From assembly GCF_012396365.1 (NCBI RefSeq), contig NZ_JAAXPG010000002.1, positions 124,001 through 188,000 on the forward strand: a stretch of 64,000 nucleotides of DNA, in the 5' to 3' direction. The notes under the pieces were generated by a model. That model was not told where the DNA came from. It ran no database searches and worked only from the letters and a program-made list of their open reading frames with translations. Position numbers and translations under genes: made by a program. Every line of letters begins with the position of its first letter. The stretch's first letter is position 1. Source of the stretch: Nocardiopsis alborubida (GTDB taxonomy: Bacteria > Actinomycetota > Actinomycetes > Streptosporangiales > Streptosporangiaceae). Below are positions 16,256 through 24,564 of the stretch, one piece after another.

Positions 16256-17046
16256 ACGTGGGCTCGGTGATCCGTGCCAGGCGAGAACACCGCGGATGGT
16301 CGCTCACTGACCTGGCCAACATGGTGGGCATCGGCCAGGCACTCATCGAACAGTTGGAGGCAGGGCGGCCTCTGCCAGGGCGCCCCGATGTCGTGCACGC
16401 GGTCCTCGACGTCCTGGACATCACCGCGCAGGTGGTGTGGCGGCAGGTACTGGGGGCGGCTGGCGCCCGTACCGCCCAGGTCGATGTCGGCTGGGTGCCG
16501 ATGACGGTGGAGATGGCGGTCATAGCCGACGTCGCGACCCCAGAGCGCATGGAGGAGGCGTGCGAGAGCGTGTACGGGACGAGCAACCGCCCGCCGGGAC
16601 TCGTGGTCGCCTCCCACAGCAACGGACCAGAGGGGGAGGGTGAGGAGAGGTCGCTGGAGCTCGCCGCCACCATGGGCGCATGGTTTGGCCCCGCCTACCA
16701 GGTGCGGAATGGGGCAGGGTTCTCCCTGTTTTGGGATCCGAGCCTGCTCACCCTCCAGAGGTGGGACATCGACCTTCCAGCCGCGAAAGTGCGGACAGCG
16801 GCGGGAACGACCCTGACCATCACCCCCCAAGCGAGGGCTGTGACGCATGGCCAGGCCACTCTGGTGTGCCCCACGGATCCACTTCCCGAACGGGCAGCGT
16901 TGCGACCGCTGAGCACACACCTGTGGGCCACACCCGACCTCCACAACGCCGTCATACCCGACAGCACACGCCAGAGCGGTCCCATCACCTCGACGGCCTT
17001 CCTCCTCCCCCTGACGCGGGGGAACTCCTTCTCCTCGGCGAACTGA
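16246..17046 (+). CDS. XRE-family HTH protein with an unassigned C-terminal domain
   Basis: The 266-residue product (GTG start) begins with a helix-turn-helix (SVIRARREHRGWSLTDLANM, then IGQALIEQLEAGRPLP). The remaining 190 residues are not of the DUF5753 or TPR type. Segments such as GLVVASHSNGPEGEGEERSL and GAGFSLFWDP vaguely recall endonuclease/exonuclease/phosphatase folds, but catalytic residues cannot be assigned. It overlaps the TPR gene by 10 bp and is likely co-translated. Confidence 0.6.
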   Translation: MRVNVGSVIRARREHRGWSLTDLANMVGIGQALIEQLEAGRPLPGRPDVVHAVLDVLDITAQVVWRQVLGAAGARTAQVDVGWVPMTVEMAVIADVATPERMEEACESVYGTSNRPPGLVVASHSNGPEGEGEERSLELAATMGAWFGPAYQVRNGAGFSLFWDPSLLTLQRWDIDLPAAKVRTAAGTTLTITPQARAVTHGQATLVCPTDPLPERAALRPLSTHLWATPDLHNAVIPDSTRQSGPITSTAFLLPLTRGNSFSSAN

Positions 17047-17521
17047 TCGGATCCCAGGCCGTGGCTGCGGACTCCACCGGAGCATCCCGGGGACCGCGCA
17101 CGGACCCGTGTTCAGGCATTCCGCACTGTTCTACCTTCCAGCCCAAAGCGCAGGCAGGGAAGTTGTCCGGATGCGAAAAACCACTGGCGTTCACCGTGGT
17201 TGAGAGATCACCCAGGGCTACTGTCCTCCGGAGGGGGAAGAGGGGGAGAGACGGGTAAGCCCACGCCCAAGCCGCACGTCGGAGTACGGAAAACGCTGCA
17301 CGGATCAGTTCCCGCACTTCCCCGCGAAGGAGCGTGTCCGCTTGGTCGAGTGTGTGCCAGCAAACGGCGCTTAGCTGAGGATCACTCAGCCTCAGCTCGC
17401 GTGTCACCCGTGGAGTGACCCGCACGGTTATCCATGGCCTCCGACCTGGCCCCGTCAACGGGACCGTTCCGAGGAATTGATCCCGATTTCCATGCCATGT
17501 CCGGTCACGTAAGTTCGGTAC
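17047..17521. other. 475-bp intergenic stretch
   Basis: No convincing coding sequence, RNA gene or strong terminator is seen. Near its right end TAAGTT (17510-17515) lies six bases before the Nudix ATG and may be the -10 of a leaderless promoter. Confidence 0.4.
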
Positions 17522-18076
17522 ATGGGATGTACGGAGGGTTCGGGGGACGGTAGCGGCCGTTGGACCGTTCATGGTGAACGCACCATCTACGACAACCGGT
17601 GGGTGCGGTTGGGCAAGGCGGACATCACCACGCCCTCCGGATCCAGGTTCGAGCACCACACGGTCACCCTGCCCTCGGCCGCGGTGATCGCCATCGTGGA
17701 CCGGTCCGATGAGCATGTCCTGATGAGCTACCGGCACCGGTTCGTGCCCGACGTGTGGGGGTGGGAGCTACCCGGCGGGCTCCTGGACCCCGAGGAGACA
17801 CCGGAGCAGACGGCCGTACGCGAGGCTCTGGAGGAGACCGGCCACCGGGTCGGCTCGGTGGAACACGTGGCCACGTTCGAGCCGATGATCGGCACGGTCC
17901 GCAGCCCCCACCACGTGTTCGTCGGCCGTGACGCCGAACTGGTCGCGGACCCGACCGAGTTCGACGAGGGCGTCTACGAGTGGGTGCCCTTGGCCAAGGT
18001 TCGCAGCCTGATCTCCGAGGGAGGCATCCAGAGTTCAGGTACCCTCGTCGCCCTGCTCCACATCCTCGCCTCCTGA
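17522..18076 (+). CDS. Nudix hydrolase (ADP-ribose pyrophosphatase type)
   Basis: A 184-residue protein with a complete Nudix box: G-x5-E-x7-REALEETG beginning in PGGLLDPEETPEQ, about residues 86-108. The upstream segment (YRHRFVPDVWGWELPGG) is typical of NDP-sugar/ADP-ribose pyrophosphatases. It hydrolyses a nucleoside diphosphate linked to another moiety; the substrate is not readable from sequence. It converges on the XRE-TPR gene and overlaps its 3' end by 42 bp on the opposite strand. Confidence 0.88.
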   Translation: MGCTEGSGDGSGRWTVHGERTIYDNRWVRLGKADITTPSGSRFEHHTVTLPSAAVIAIVDRSDEHVLMSYRHRFVPDVWGWELPGGLLDPEETPEQTAVREALEETGHRVGSVEHVATFEPMIGTVRSPHHVFVGRDAELVADPTEFDEGVYEWVPLAKVRSLISEGGIQSSGTLVALLHILAS

Positions 18077-19378
18077 GGCCGAGCTCAGCGGGAGCAGTCG
18101 GGCCAGTCGGGTTCGCTGGCGGACGGAGCCGGACTTGTCCGACAGCTCTGCTGCGCGTTCCACCTGCCGGCGTGCCTGGGTGGTGTCGCCGTGGGCGGTG
18201 TAGGCCAGGGCTAGGTCGGTGCGCAGTCCGGCCTCGGCGCGCCCGAGCTCCAAAGGGGCGATGCTGTCGAGCGCGCGAGTAAGGTCCTCGATCGCCTCAC
18301 CATGTCCGAGACGTGCCAGACAGTGGCCGCGCCAGCGGAGCAGGTGGGTGTGGTCGAGCATGAGGAACGGCAGCGAAGGGTCGTGCGGTTCTGAGGGGAG
18401 GAGGGCGAAAGCGCACTCCAGGGCCCGCTGGGTCTCAGATTCCCGTCCCAACGCGGCGTGCACTTCACCTTCGGCAGCCCACAACCACGAGGACAACAGG
18501 GCAGGCAGCGAAGCCCCCAAGACGTCGCGTGTAGCCCCGAGAGCGGCGAGGGCTTCATACTCGCGCCCGCTGTCCAGAAGGACGTAGACCTGTTCGGCGC
18601 TCACGTGCGCCAGGACAGTCGCGTCCCCACTCTCCCTGGCCGCGGCCTTGGCGATCTCGTAGTAGCGCCAGGCAGTGGAGGAGCGTCCGGAGTCGAGGGC
18701 CTGCCATCCGGTCAGGGACGCAGCCTCGGCGAGGGCCCGGGCGAGGCCGCGCCGTACGGCGCTGGGGAGCGAGTGAAGCAGCAGGTCGTGCATTTGCTGG
18801 ACATGGGCCTGGCTCTGGGCCAGAAGGTAGTGCGCTCCTAGTTTGCGGTCGATCAGCCGCAGGTTCTGTGTCTGGGCCTCGAAGAGCCCGATGAGAGCCC
18901 AGTCGATGGACGCGATCTCCAGCCGCTCTTGCACTTCTCCCAAAGGTTCTATGACCTGTGGCGTCACCGTGAGTTCGGTGGTGGCCTTCGGGGACACCGG
19001 AGGTCGAAGAATGTCGAGACCGTTGAAGACGGCGTCACGGCTGGATTGGCGGGCGATCTGCGACTTTCCCGAAACCGCTTCGGAGATCGTGGACTGCGAA
19101 ACACCGAGGATCTGCGACAACTTCGTCTGTGAGAGCTCTGAGTTCCACAGCACCAACCGCACCACCGCTGCGGCGTCCCGCTCCGCCCATGCCCGCCGCA
19201 TCTCAGGCACCTCCCACACCTCAGGCGGAATACACCGGCATCCGACCCTGACGGTTCCTGCCACCGGGCGGCCGCACGCCCGGCACACCACCGCCTCCGC
19301 CGCTGGCGTTGATGAACGACCGCTGGGGGGCGTCGCCATGGTGGGCCTGGACCTACCGGGTGAGGGGTGGGGGCACAT
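18035..19378 (-). CDS. XRE-TPR regulator, divergent from the queCDE operon
   Basis: The ATG at 19378 (447 residues) is chosen because the paralog at 33608-35074 has its ATG at the same point of the shared upstream sequence. An ATG at 19339 is the alternative. The protein has a Cys cluster (CRACGRP, CRC), the block IPPEVWEVPEMRRAWAERD, an HTH (LSQTKLSQILGVSQSTISEAVSGK) and about 300 residues of TPR-like helices. TACCGT lies six bases before the ATG on the minus strand, giving a leaderless -10. It most likely controls the divergent operon through the palindromes at 19487-19522. Its 3' end overlaps the Nudix gene antisense. Confidence 0.85.
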   Translation of the reverse strand: MCPHPSPGRSRPTMATPPSGRSSTPAAEAVVCRACGRPVAGTVRVGCRCIPPEVWEVPEMRRAWAERDAAAVVRLVLWNSELSQTKLSQILGVSQSTISEAVSGKSQIARQSSRDAVFNGLDILRPPVSPKATTELTVTPQVIEPLGEVQERLEIASIDWALIGLFEAQTQNLRLIDRKLGAHYLLAQSQAHVQQMHDLLLHSLPSAVRRGLARALAEAASLTGWQALDSGRSSTAWRYYEIAKAAARESGDATVLAHVSAEQVYVLLDSGREYEALAALGATRDVLGASLPALLSSWLWAAEGEVHAALGRESETQRALECAFALLPSEPHDPSLPFLMLDHTHLLRWRGHCLARLGHGEAIEDLTRALDSIAPLELGRAEAGLRTDLALAYTAHGDTTQARRQVERAAELSDKSGSVRQRTRLARLLPLSSASGGEDVEQGDEGT

Positions 19379-19524
19379 GGAACAACGGTAACCACACACC
19401 GACGCCCATGGCCACGCATGTCCGAAAAAGGACCAACGCCAGCCACCAAGCCATTCCGCTTATACCATATCGGCCAATGAAAGACCATCGGCGGCGCCGA
19501 TAAATAATATCGGTGCGCCGATAC
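19376..19524. promoter_or_regulatory. Divergent promoter/operator of the queCDE operon (module A)
   Basis: This region closely matches 35070-35217. Shared elements include GAACAACGGTAACCACAC beside the regulator's start and two palindromes next to the operon: ATCGGC-GGC-GCCGAT at 19487-19501 and ATCGG-TGCG-CCGAT at 19509-19522, linked by an AT-rich spacer. The palindromes are the likely operators of the XRE-TPR regulator. Confidence 0.75.
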
Positions 19525-19721
19525 CTCAGGCCCATTTGCTCCTTGACGATGAACGGGTGCGGCAGCCCCTCGGCGGACCAGGCGAGAGAGCCAACGATCC
19601 GTGACCACCTCTGCTGCACGTCGTACGCGGAGCCGCCGGAAGCGAGCTGGTTAGGAAGCCCCGCGATACCGGTAATCCACGCGAACCACCTCCTTGAAAT
19701 CGGAACTCCTGAGGACTGCCG
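19525..19721 (+). other. Leader between operator and queC
   Basis: About 200 bases separate the operator from the queC start. GAGGA seven bases before the ATG is a ribosome-binding site. No preQ1-type riboswitch or clear hairpin was recognised. Module B has only about 30 bases here, so this leader is specific to the que operon. Confidence 0.4.
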
Positions 19722-20432
19722 ATGGATACTCCCCCCGACCATGTCGTGCTCGTCGCCTCCGGCGGCCTGGACAGCACGACTCTGGCCCACCTCCTCCATG
19801 CCCGCGGATCCCAACTCACGTTCATGACCGTCGACTACGGTCAGCGCCACCGCATCGAACTGGCCTTCGCGAAGCGTGCTGCCTTGCGGCTCGGCGCGGA
19901 CTTCGAGCAGGTCGACCTATCCGGCCTGACTCCGGTGTTGGCGGGTTCGTCCTTGACGGACCCCTCCGTGGAGGTACCGGACGGCCACTACACCGACGAG
20001 CGGATGGCCAGCACGGTCGTGCCCAACCGCAACGCCCTGATGCTGGACCTGGCGGTCGCTCTCGCTGTGTCCAGGGGCGCATCCGCTGCCGCGTTCGGCG
20101 CGCACGCCGGCGACCACCCCGTCTACCCGGACTGCCGCCCGGCGTTCGTCGAGGCGTTCGCACAGTCGGCGCGTGTGGCCAACGAGGGATTCCTCGACCC
20201 CGGGTTCCAGGTACTGGCACCGTTCCTGACCATGACGAAGGCACAGATCGTCTCCATCGGTGCCGAGCTCGGCGTGCCGTTCGAGGAGACGTGGTCGTGT
20301 TACCGCGGCCATGAGGCGGCGCACTGTGGCCGGTGTGGGACGTGCGTGGAGCGGCAGGAGGCGTTCTCCCTCGCCGGAGTCCAGGACCCCACGACCTATG
20401 CCAGCACCGACCACATCGCGACGGGGCGGTGA
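19722..20432 (+). CDS. queC: 7-cyano-7-deazaguanine (preQ0) synthase QueC
   Basis: The 236-residue product has the ATP-pyrophosphatase loop SGGLDST at 14-20, the YGQRHRIE motif, and a C-terminal zinc site with four cysteines (CYRGHEAAHCGRCGTC). QueC converts 7-carboxy-7-deazaguanine to preQ0 using ATP and ammonia. It is the first gene of a 15-gene operon and is followed by queD and queE. A GTP cyclohydrolase (FolE) and QueF are absent here, so GTP ring opening must come from central metabolism. PreQ0 itself, rather than queuosine, is the likely pathway intermediate. Confidence 0.95.
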   Translation: MDTPPDHVVLVASGGLDSTTLAHLLHARGSQLTFMTVDYGQRHRIELAFAKRAALRLGADFEQVDLSGLTPVLAGSSLTDPSVEVPDGHYTDERMASTVVPNRNALMLDLAVALAVSRGASAAAFGAHAGDHPVYPDCRPAFVEAFAQSARVANEGFLDPGFQVLAPFLTMTKAQIVSIGAELGVPFEETWSCYRGHEAAHCGRCGTCVERQEAFSLAGVQDPTTYASTDHIATGR

Positions 20433-20436
20433 GCCT

Positions 20437-20853
20437 GTGTACCGCATCGCGAAGGAGTTCGGCTTCAGCGCCTCCCACCAGCTCCCCCAGCTGGATCCCG
20501 GGCACAAGTGCGCGCACCTGCACGGGCACAACTACACCGTCACCGTGTTCCTGTCCTCTCCCGGCTTGGACGAGCGGGGGTTCATCGTCGACTTCGCTGA
20601 TCTGGCCCCGGTCAAGGCGTTCCTGGACTCCTGCTGGGACCACCGGCACCTGAACGACTGCGTTCCCGTCCCGCCCACCAGCGAGCACCTGGCGAGGTTC
20701 CTGTTCGACTGGTGCCGGGACAACCTCCCCCTACCAGGCGCGCAGGCGCTGGAAGCGGTGCGGGTGTCGGAGTCCGAGTCCACCTGGGCCGAGTACCAAC
20801 CCGACTCGTCCGAAGCACCCCCGCAGAGCGAAGCGACGGAAGGAGCGGCATGA
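20437..20853 (+). CDS. queD: 6-carboxy-5,6,7,8-tetrahydropterin synthase QueD
   Basis: From the GTG at 20437 the product is 138 residues. The zinc-binding histidines lie in FSASHQL and HLHGHNY, and the catalytic cysteine in GHKCAHLHGH. The C-terminal VRVSESESTWAEY block is also typical. It makes 6-carboxytetrahydropterin from dihydroneopterin triphosphate, the step before QueE. It starts 4 bp after queC and overlaps queE by 4 bp. Confidence 0.93.
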   Translation: MYRIAKEFGFSASHQLPQLDPGHKCAHLHGHNYTVTVFLSSPGLDERGFIVDFADLAPVKAFLDSCWDHRHLNDCVPVPPTSEHLARFLFDWCRDNLPLPGAQALEAVRVSESESTWAEYQPDSSEAPPQSEATEGAA

Positions 20854-21605
20854 ACAGGCGCAAGGAGGTGGAGAAGGCTCCCGATCAGCGGGACCTGCTC
20901 ATCAGCGAGATATTCGGGCCGACCTTCCAGGGAGAAGGGGCCTCCCTGGGTCAGCGGGCCGCGTTCGTCCGGCTGGCCGGATGCAACCTCGACTGCGGCT
21001 TCAGCCAGGGCCCCGAGACCGCCACGATGCGGTGCGACACCCCCTACTCCTGGAACTGGGAGGCATTCGACAAGCGCAACCACAGCCACCGCACACCCCA
21101 GATGGAAGTGGTGGAGAAGGTCCGTGCGATCGGGGCCGACCTGGTCGTCTTCACCGGCGGTGAGCCGCTGCTCCAACAGCAGGCGTTGATCTGGGTGATG
21201 GACATGTGCCGCGCGCAAGGGATGCGGGTGGAGGTGGAGACCAACGGCACGCGCATCCCTGGGGAAGCCCTGATGGGCGTCGTCGACAGGTTCTCGGTCA
21301 GCCCGAAGCTGGCGGGCAGCGCGGTGCCCTACACGCAGCGGATCCGCCCGCAGGCCCTGCGCCGGTACATGTCCAGCGGCAAGGCCGTCTTCAAGTTCGT
21401 GGCCGCCGACCGGGACGACTTGGAGGAGGTGGCGGCTTTGGAGCGCGACCTGGGGCTGGCGCCGATCTGGATCATGCCCGAGGGCACGACGGCCGAGGCG
21501 GTGCTCGAACGCGGCCGGGAACTGGCCGATCCGGTGCTGGAGCGGGGATGGAACCTCACCACGCGCCTGCACACGCTGCTGTGGGGTGATGAGCGTGGAC
21601 GCTGA
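20850..21605 (+). CDS. queE: 7-carboxy-7-deazaguanine synthase QueE with extended cluster loop
   Basis: A 251-residue radical SAM protein. The N-terminus (ISEIFGPTFQGEG) and the end of the cluster loop (CDTPYSWNW) are diagnostic of QueE. The [4Fe-4S] cysteines are C45, C49 and C62, giving CX3CX12C instead of the common CX3CX2C. Ten extra residues lie between the second and third cysteine. FTGGEPLLQ follows at about 107-115. Variant cluster loops are known in QueE (CX14CX2C in the Burkholderia enzyme), so it is probably active. It is coupled to queD by ATGA; AAGGAG precedes the start. Confidence 0.93.
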   Translation: MNRRKEVEKAPDQRDLLISEIFGPTFQGEGASLGQRAAFVRLAGCNLDCGFSQGPETATMRCDTPYSWNWEAFDKRNHSHRTPQMEVVEKVRAIGADLVVFTGGEPLLQQQALIWVMDMCRAQGMRVEVETNGTRIPGEALMGVVDRFSVSPKLAGSAVPYTQRIRPQALRRYMSSGKAVFKFVAADRDDLEEVAALERDLGLAPIWIMPEGTTAEAVLERGRELADPVLERGWNLTTRLHTLLWGDERGR

Positions 21606-22536
21606 GCCCCGCAGAGGGCCTGGACGGGGCCGTCGTTCCTCTCACCCCGGGTCGCGCGTGCAGTGGTGCAGACCAGAAAGCGGCGGTGTGGGGATCGTTC
21701 CTGCCGTCCAGACGAGCACCACCGTAACCCACGCCCGGCCCGCGCGCCACTCCCTCATGCCGTTGTTGGGGGAACGCCAGCTCGCCCAGGCCCTGCGCCG
21801 CGCCGCCCGCCACTCCTCCTCCCCGGGGGCGGACGGGATGACTTGGGGGGACTTCCGCAAGATCGCCGGACAGCGCGTCCCCGAGCTGGCCCGTGCCCTG
21901 CGCGAGGGCACGTGGGAGCCGCAGCCGGTGCGTCCCCTCACCGTCACCACCTACACCGGCAAGCTCATGCCCGCGGCCATCCCGACCATGCAGGACCGCG
22001 TCGTGCACGGAGCGCTGCGAGCGGCGGCGGAGCCGGTGTTGGAGGCGTGGGCGTTCCACGACTGGGTGTCCGGCTACCGCCCCAAGCGCAGCCGCATCAC
22101 CGCCGTGCGCCACGCCGCCCGCCATATGGGGGCCGGCCTGGGGTGGGTGGCTGATGTGGATGTGCAACGGGTGAGCGAGGGCGGCGACGTTGAGGAGGTG
22201 ATCGGATGGTTGGCCTCCTACGTCAAGGACGGCGCGTTCCTGGCCCGGTTCGCCACCGCGCTCCAGGGCCTGCCCTCACCGCTCGTCCCGGGTACCGGGT
22301 TGTGGCCGCTGCTGCTGAACCTGCGGCTGCACCGGGTCGATGTGCCCCTGTCCGACCTGCCCGTGGTGCGCTTCGCGGACAACTACTGCGTCTTCGCCTC
22401 CACCGAGGCCGAGGCCGAGCGGTCGATGGCGCGCATCGTCCAGGCCTTGGCCTCGGCCGGGTTGTCGCACCACCCGGGCAAGAGCCGCGTCCGGGCGGTG
22501 GTCAACCCCGAAGACCTGTTCCTGATCGGAGGCTGA
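21589..22536 (+). CDS. Reverse-transcriptase-like protein with degenerate catalytic box
   Basis: The roughly 315-residue protein follows the layout of group II intron-type reverse transcriptases. SSPGADGMTWGDF matches the APGxDGxT start. IPTMQDRVVHGAL and SGYRPKRS match RT2, WVADVDV matches motif A, and VPGTGLWPLLLNLRLHRVD stands where PQGGxxSPLLxNxxLxxLD is expected. RFADNYCVF replaces motif C RYADDFVV, so the second catalytic Asp is Asn and the PQG loop is altered. No maturase X or endonuclease domain follows. Polymerase activity is doubtful. It is coupled to queE (17-bp overlap) inside a preQ0 operon, an unusual place for an RT fold. Confidence 0.75.
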   Translation: MSVDAEPRRGPGRGRRSSHPGSRVQWCRPESGGVGIVPAVQTSTTVTHARPARHSLMPLLGERQLAQALRRAARHSSSPGADGMTWGDFRKIAGQRVPELARALREGTWEPQPVRPLTVTTYTGKLMPAAIPTMQDRVVHGALRAAAEPVLEAWAFHDWVSGYRPKRSRITAVRHAARHMGAGLGWVADVDVQRVSEGGDVEEVIGWLASYVKDGAFLARFATALQGLPSPLVPGTGLWPLLLNLRLHRVDVPLSDLPVVRFADNYCVFASTEAEAERSMARIVQALASAGLSHHPGKSRVRAVVNPEDLFLIGG

Positions 22537-22538
22537 GC

Positions 22539-23108
22539 GTGACACCTGCGTTCTCGGAGCCGACCTGGGTCCTGGTGCCCGGCGGTACCTGCCTGTTCGG
22601 TGACAATGCCAAGCCCCTACCGGTTCCGCCCCTGCTGTGGTCCACCACTCCGGTACCGCACGGCTGGGTCGAACAGGACCGGCAGGACCGTGCGGCCCTC
22701 CCGCTGACCGGTATCACCCATACCGAAGCCGCCGCCGTGGCGCGCCGGTTCGGGGGACGCCTGCCCACCTCGGTGGAGTGGGAGTGGATGGCCACAGGCC
22801 CCCGGCGTCGCCTCTCCCCCTGGGGCGAGGAGCCCTGGAGTCCCGGGCTGGCGAACCTGGCTCCGGCCGGGACGGGAGGGCCCAGCCCGGTCGGTGCGTA
22901 CCCCGCAGGTGCGACCCCTGAGGGGGTACTGGATGTGGCGGGCAACGTGTGGGAGTGGACCAGCCGCACCACCATGGGCAACGGTGCGGTGATCCGCGGT
23001 GGCTCCTACGTCTCCCAGCCCCTCTACGCCCGCTGCACCTTCCTCAACGCCGCCCCGCGCGAACTGCGCTCGCCCGGCATCGGCGTGCGGGTGGTGCGAG
23101 AACCATGA
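22539..23108 (+). CDS. FGE/SUMF1-fold protein (EgtB/PvdO-like)
   Basis: A 189-residue protein (GTG start) with the formylglycine-generating-enzyme fold. It begins with the WVLVPGGTCLFGDN segment. RLPTSVEWEWMA, then LDVAGNVWEWTS and VIRGGSYVS are core family motifs, and it ends GIGVRVV. It is short for an FGE. It has one cysteine (ARCTF) near the place where true FGEs have a copper-binding Cys pair, so canonical formylglycine formation is unlikely. Relatives include sulfoxide synthases and lectin-like variable proteins. It directly follows the RT-like gene and is coupled to the next gene by ATGA. Confidence 0.82.
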   Translation: MTPAFSEPTWVLVPGGTCLFGDNAKPLPVPPLLWSTTPVPHGWVEQDRQDRAALPLTGITHTEAAAVARRFGGRLPTSVEWEWMATGPRRRLSPWGEEPWSPGLANLAPAGTGGPSPVGAYPAGATPEGVLDVAGNVWEWTSRTTMGNGAVIRGGSYVSQPLYARCTFLNAAPRELRSPGIGVRVVREP

Positions 23109-23542
23109 CAGGCCGCCTGCTGATCCTGGGATGCACCCGCGACAAGCTGGCGACCACGCGCCCCGTCCCCGCGATCGAGCTGTACACCGGGGACAGCGTG
23201 CCCCGGGTCCGCGACCGTCTGGACCCTGAGCGCCTGTCCCGCACCCTCTTCCTCTCGGGGCTGCACGGCCTCATCCCCGCCGACGCCCTCCTGCTCCCCT
23301 ACGACCGGCGCCTGCGCCCTGAGGACACCGGTGTCCTCAGCGAAGCCTCCTGCTCCCGCCTGCTGGCGTTCGCATGCCTGCACGGGGTCCCCGAGGAGGT
23401 GCTCCTGGTCGCCGAGGCCGACTACCAGGCCCTGCTGGAACCGGTACTCGCCACGTGGGAGCGCACACGCATCACCCGCATCTTCGACCCCTGCGCCCGG
23501 GCCGACATCGCCCGGGTCCTGGACTCCTGGAGTTGGACATGA
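23105..23542 (+). CDS. DUF6884-like protein
   Basis: A 145-residue protein with the pattern LILGCTRDKL, then ELYTGDSV, then LFLSGLHGLIPADALLLPYD. This matches the xCxxxK / LYTG / LSAKHGLxxPDxxxxPYD layout of DUF6884-type proteins, small alpha/beta proteins related in layout to YaaA. Such proteins occur in phages and accessory regions, and their reaction is unknown. Four-base overlaps join it to both neighbours. A role in handling nucleobase or nucleic-acid substrates is speculation from the context. Confidence 0.6.
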   Translation: MTGRLLILGCTRDKLATTRPVPAIELYTGDSVPRVRDRLDPERLSRTLFLSGLHGLIPADALLLPYDRRLRPEDTGVLSEASCSRLLAFACLHGVPEEVLLVAEADYQALLEPVLATWERTRITRIFDPCARADIARVLDSWSWT

Positions 23543-24564
23543 CCAACCCGCCCTCCCTCAGACAGCTCCTCGCCACGCGAGGCAACGACCACCGCCCCCA
23601 CACCTCGGCGTTCGAACACCGCACCGGCCTGGGCTGGCACACCCCCACCCCGCCCGACACCCCGGCGGCCCCGCTCTCAGTTGTCATCCCCGCCCACAAC
23701 GTCGCCCACTGCCTGCCCCGGGTCCTGGACGCCCTCCAGCACCAGCGCACGGCCGGGCAGGTGGAGGTGATCGTGGTCGATGACGCCAGCACCGACGACA
23801 CCCCCCGCATCATCACCGGCCACCCGCGTGTGGACCTCGCGCGACGCCTGCCCCGACGGGCCGGTGCCGCCTCGGCCCGCAACCTCGGTGTCGCGCTGGC
23901 CTCGGCGCAGACGGTCGTGTTCGTGGACGCCGACATGGTGCTGCCCGAGCACGTGCTGGCCGACATGGGTGCGCGCGCCACCGCCGAGGCGGTCCTGGTG
24001 GGCTTTCGCCACAACCACCCCGCCCACCTGCCGCCTCCGGCCTCGGGTGACCGGCCCGACCTGTACGCCGATCATCGGGTGAGCTGGCGGCCCCCGGCCG
24101 GCGTCCCCCTCATGTACTCGGGGACCGTGGTGGAAGAGGGGCGCGTCTTCCATCCGCTGGACGAGACCGAGGACCTGTGGGCCCTGGGTCACGGCGCTCT
24201 CTACTACGACTGGGACCTGTCCCGCATGGTCGTCACGGCGCTGGTGGGAGTGCCCCGCCAGGCCGTGCTGGAGGTGGGCGGCTTCGATCCGCGATTCGGA
24301 CAGGTGGGGTGGGGGTGCGAGGACACGCACCTGGGCGCCAAGCTCATCGCCCACGGGCTGCTCGTGATCCCCGTGCGTCAGGCGGTCGGGTTCCACCTGG
24401 ACCCCCCGGACGCCGAGGAACAGTGGAAGGGCAAGCTCGCCTCCTGGGCCGCGACGATGCACCTGTACCGCCGCCACCTCGATCAGCCGGTGCCCGACCG
24501 GGGCGCGGCGCTGTTCAACGAGCAGGTGTGCCCGCTGGTGGATGTGTGCGAGGTGCTGCGATGA
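23539..24564 (+). CDS. Family 2 glycosyltransferase (GalNAc-T-like C-terminus)
   Basis: The ATG at 23539 gives 341 residues. The GT-A fold is shown by VVIPAHN (about 52-58), VVDDASTDDTP, the metal-binding FVDADMV, and a C-terminal VGWGCEDTHLG, which matches the GWGxEDxxLG motif of the GT7-type C-terminal domain. It transfers a sugar from a nucleotide donor to an unknown acceptor. It has no membrane segment. It is one of two glycosyltransferases in the operon. Confidence 0.88.
   Translation: MTNPPSLRQLLATRGNDHRPHTSAFEHRTGLGWHTPTPPDTPAAPLSVVIPAHNVAHCLPRVLDALQHQRTAGQVEVIVVDDASTDDTPRIITGHPRVDLARRLPRRAGAASARNLGVALASAQTVVFVDADMVLPEHVLADMGARATAEAVLVGFRHNHPAHLPPPASGDRPDLYADHRVSWRPPAGVPLMYSGTVVEEGRVFHPLDETEDLWALGHGALYYDWDLSRMVVTALVGVPRQAVLEVGGFDPRFGQVGWGCEDTHLGAKLIAHGLLVIPVRQAVGFHLDPPDAEEQWKGKLASWAATMHLYRRHLDQPVPDRGAALFNEQVCPLVDVCEVLR

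Noticed and set aside
19525-19721. preQ1/preQ0 riboswitch before queC
   Set aside because: No recognisable short pseudoknot aptamer or expression-platform hairpin was seen in the leader.
22900-23110. Variable repeat of a diversity-generating retroelement at the 3' end of the FGE-like gene
   Set aside because: No imperfect template copy was noticed nearby and the RT motifs are degenerate. It is kept only as a question in the findings.
23105-23542. Peroxide-stress protein YaaA
   Set aside because: The layout is shared, but the LYTG and HGLxxPDxxxxPYD-type pattern fits DUF6884-like proteins better, and the protein is much shorter than YaaA.
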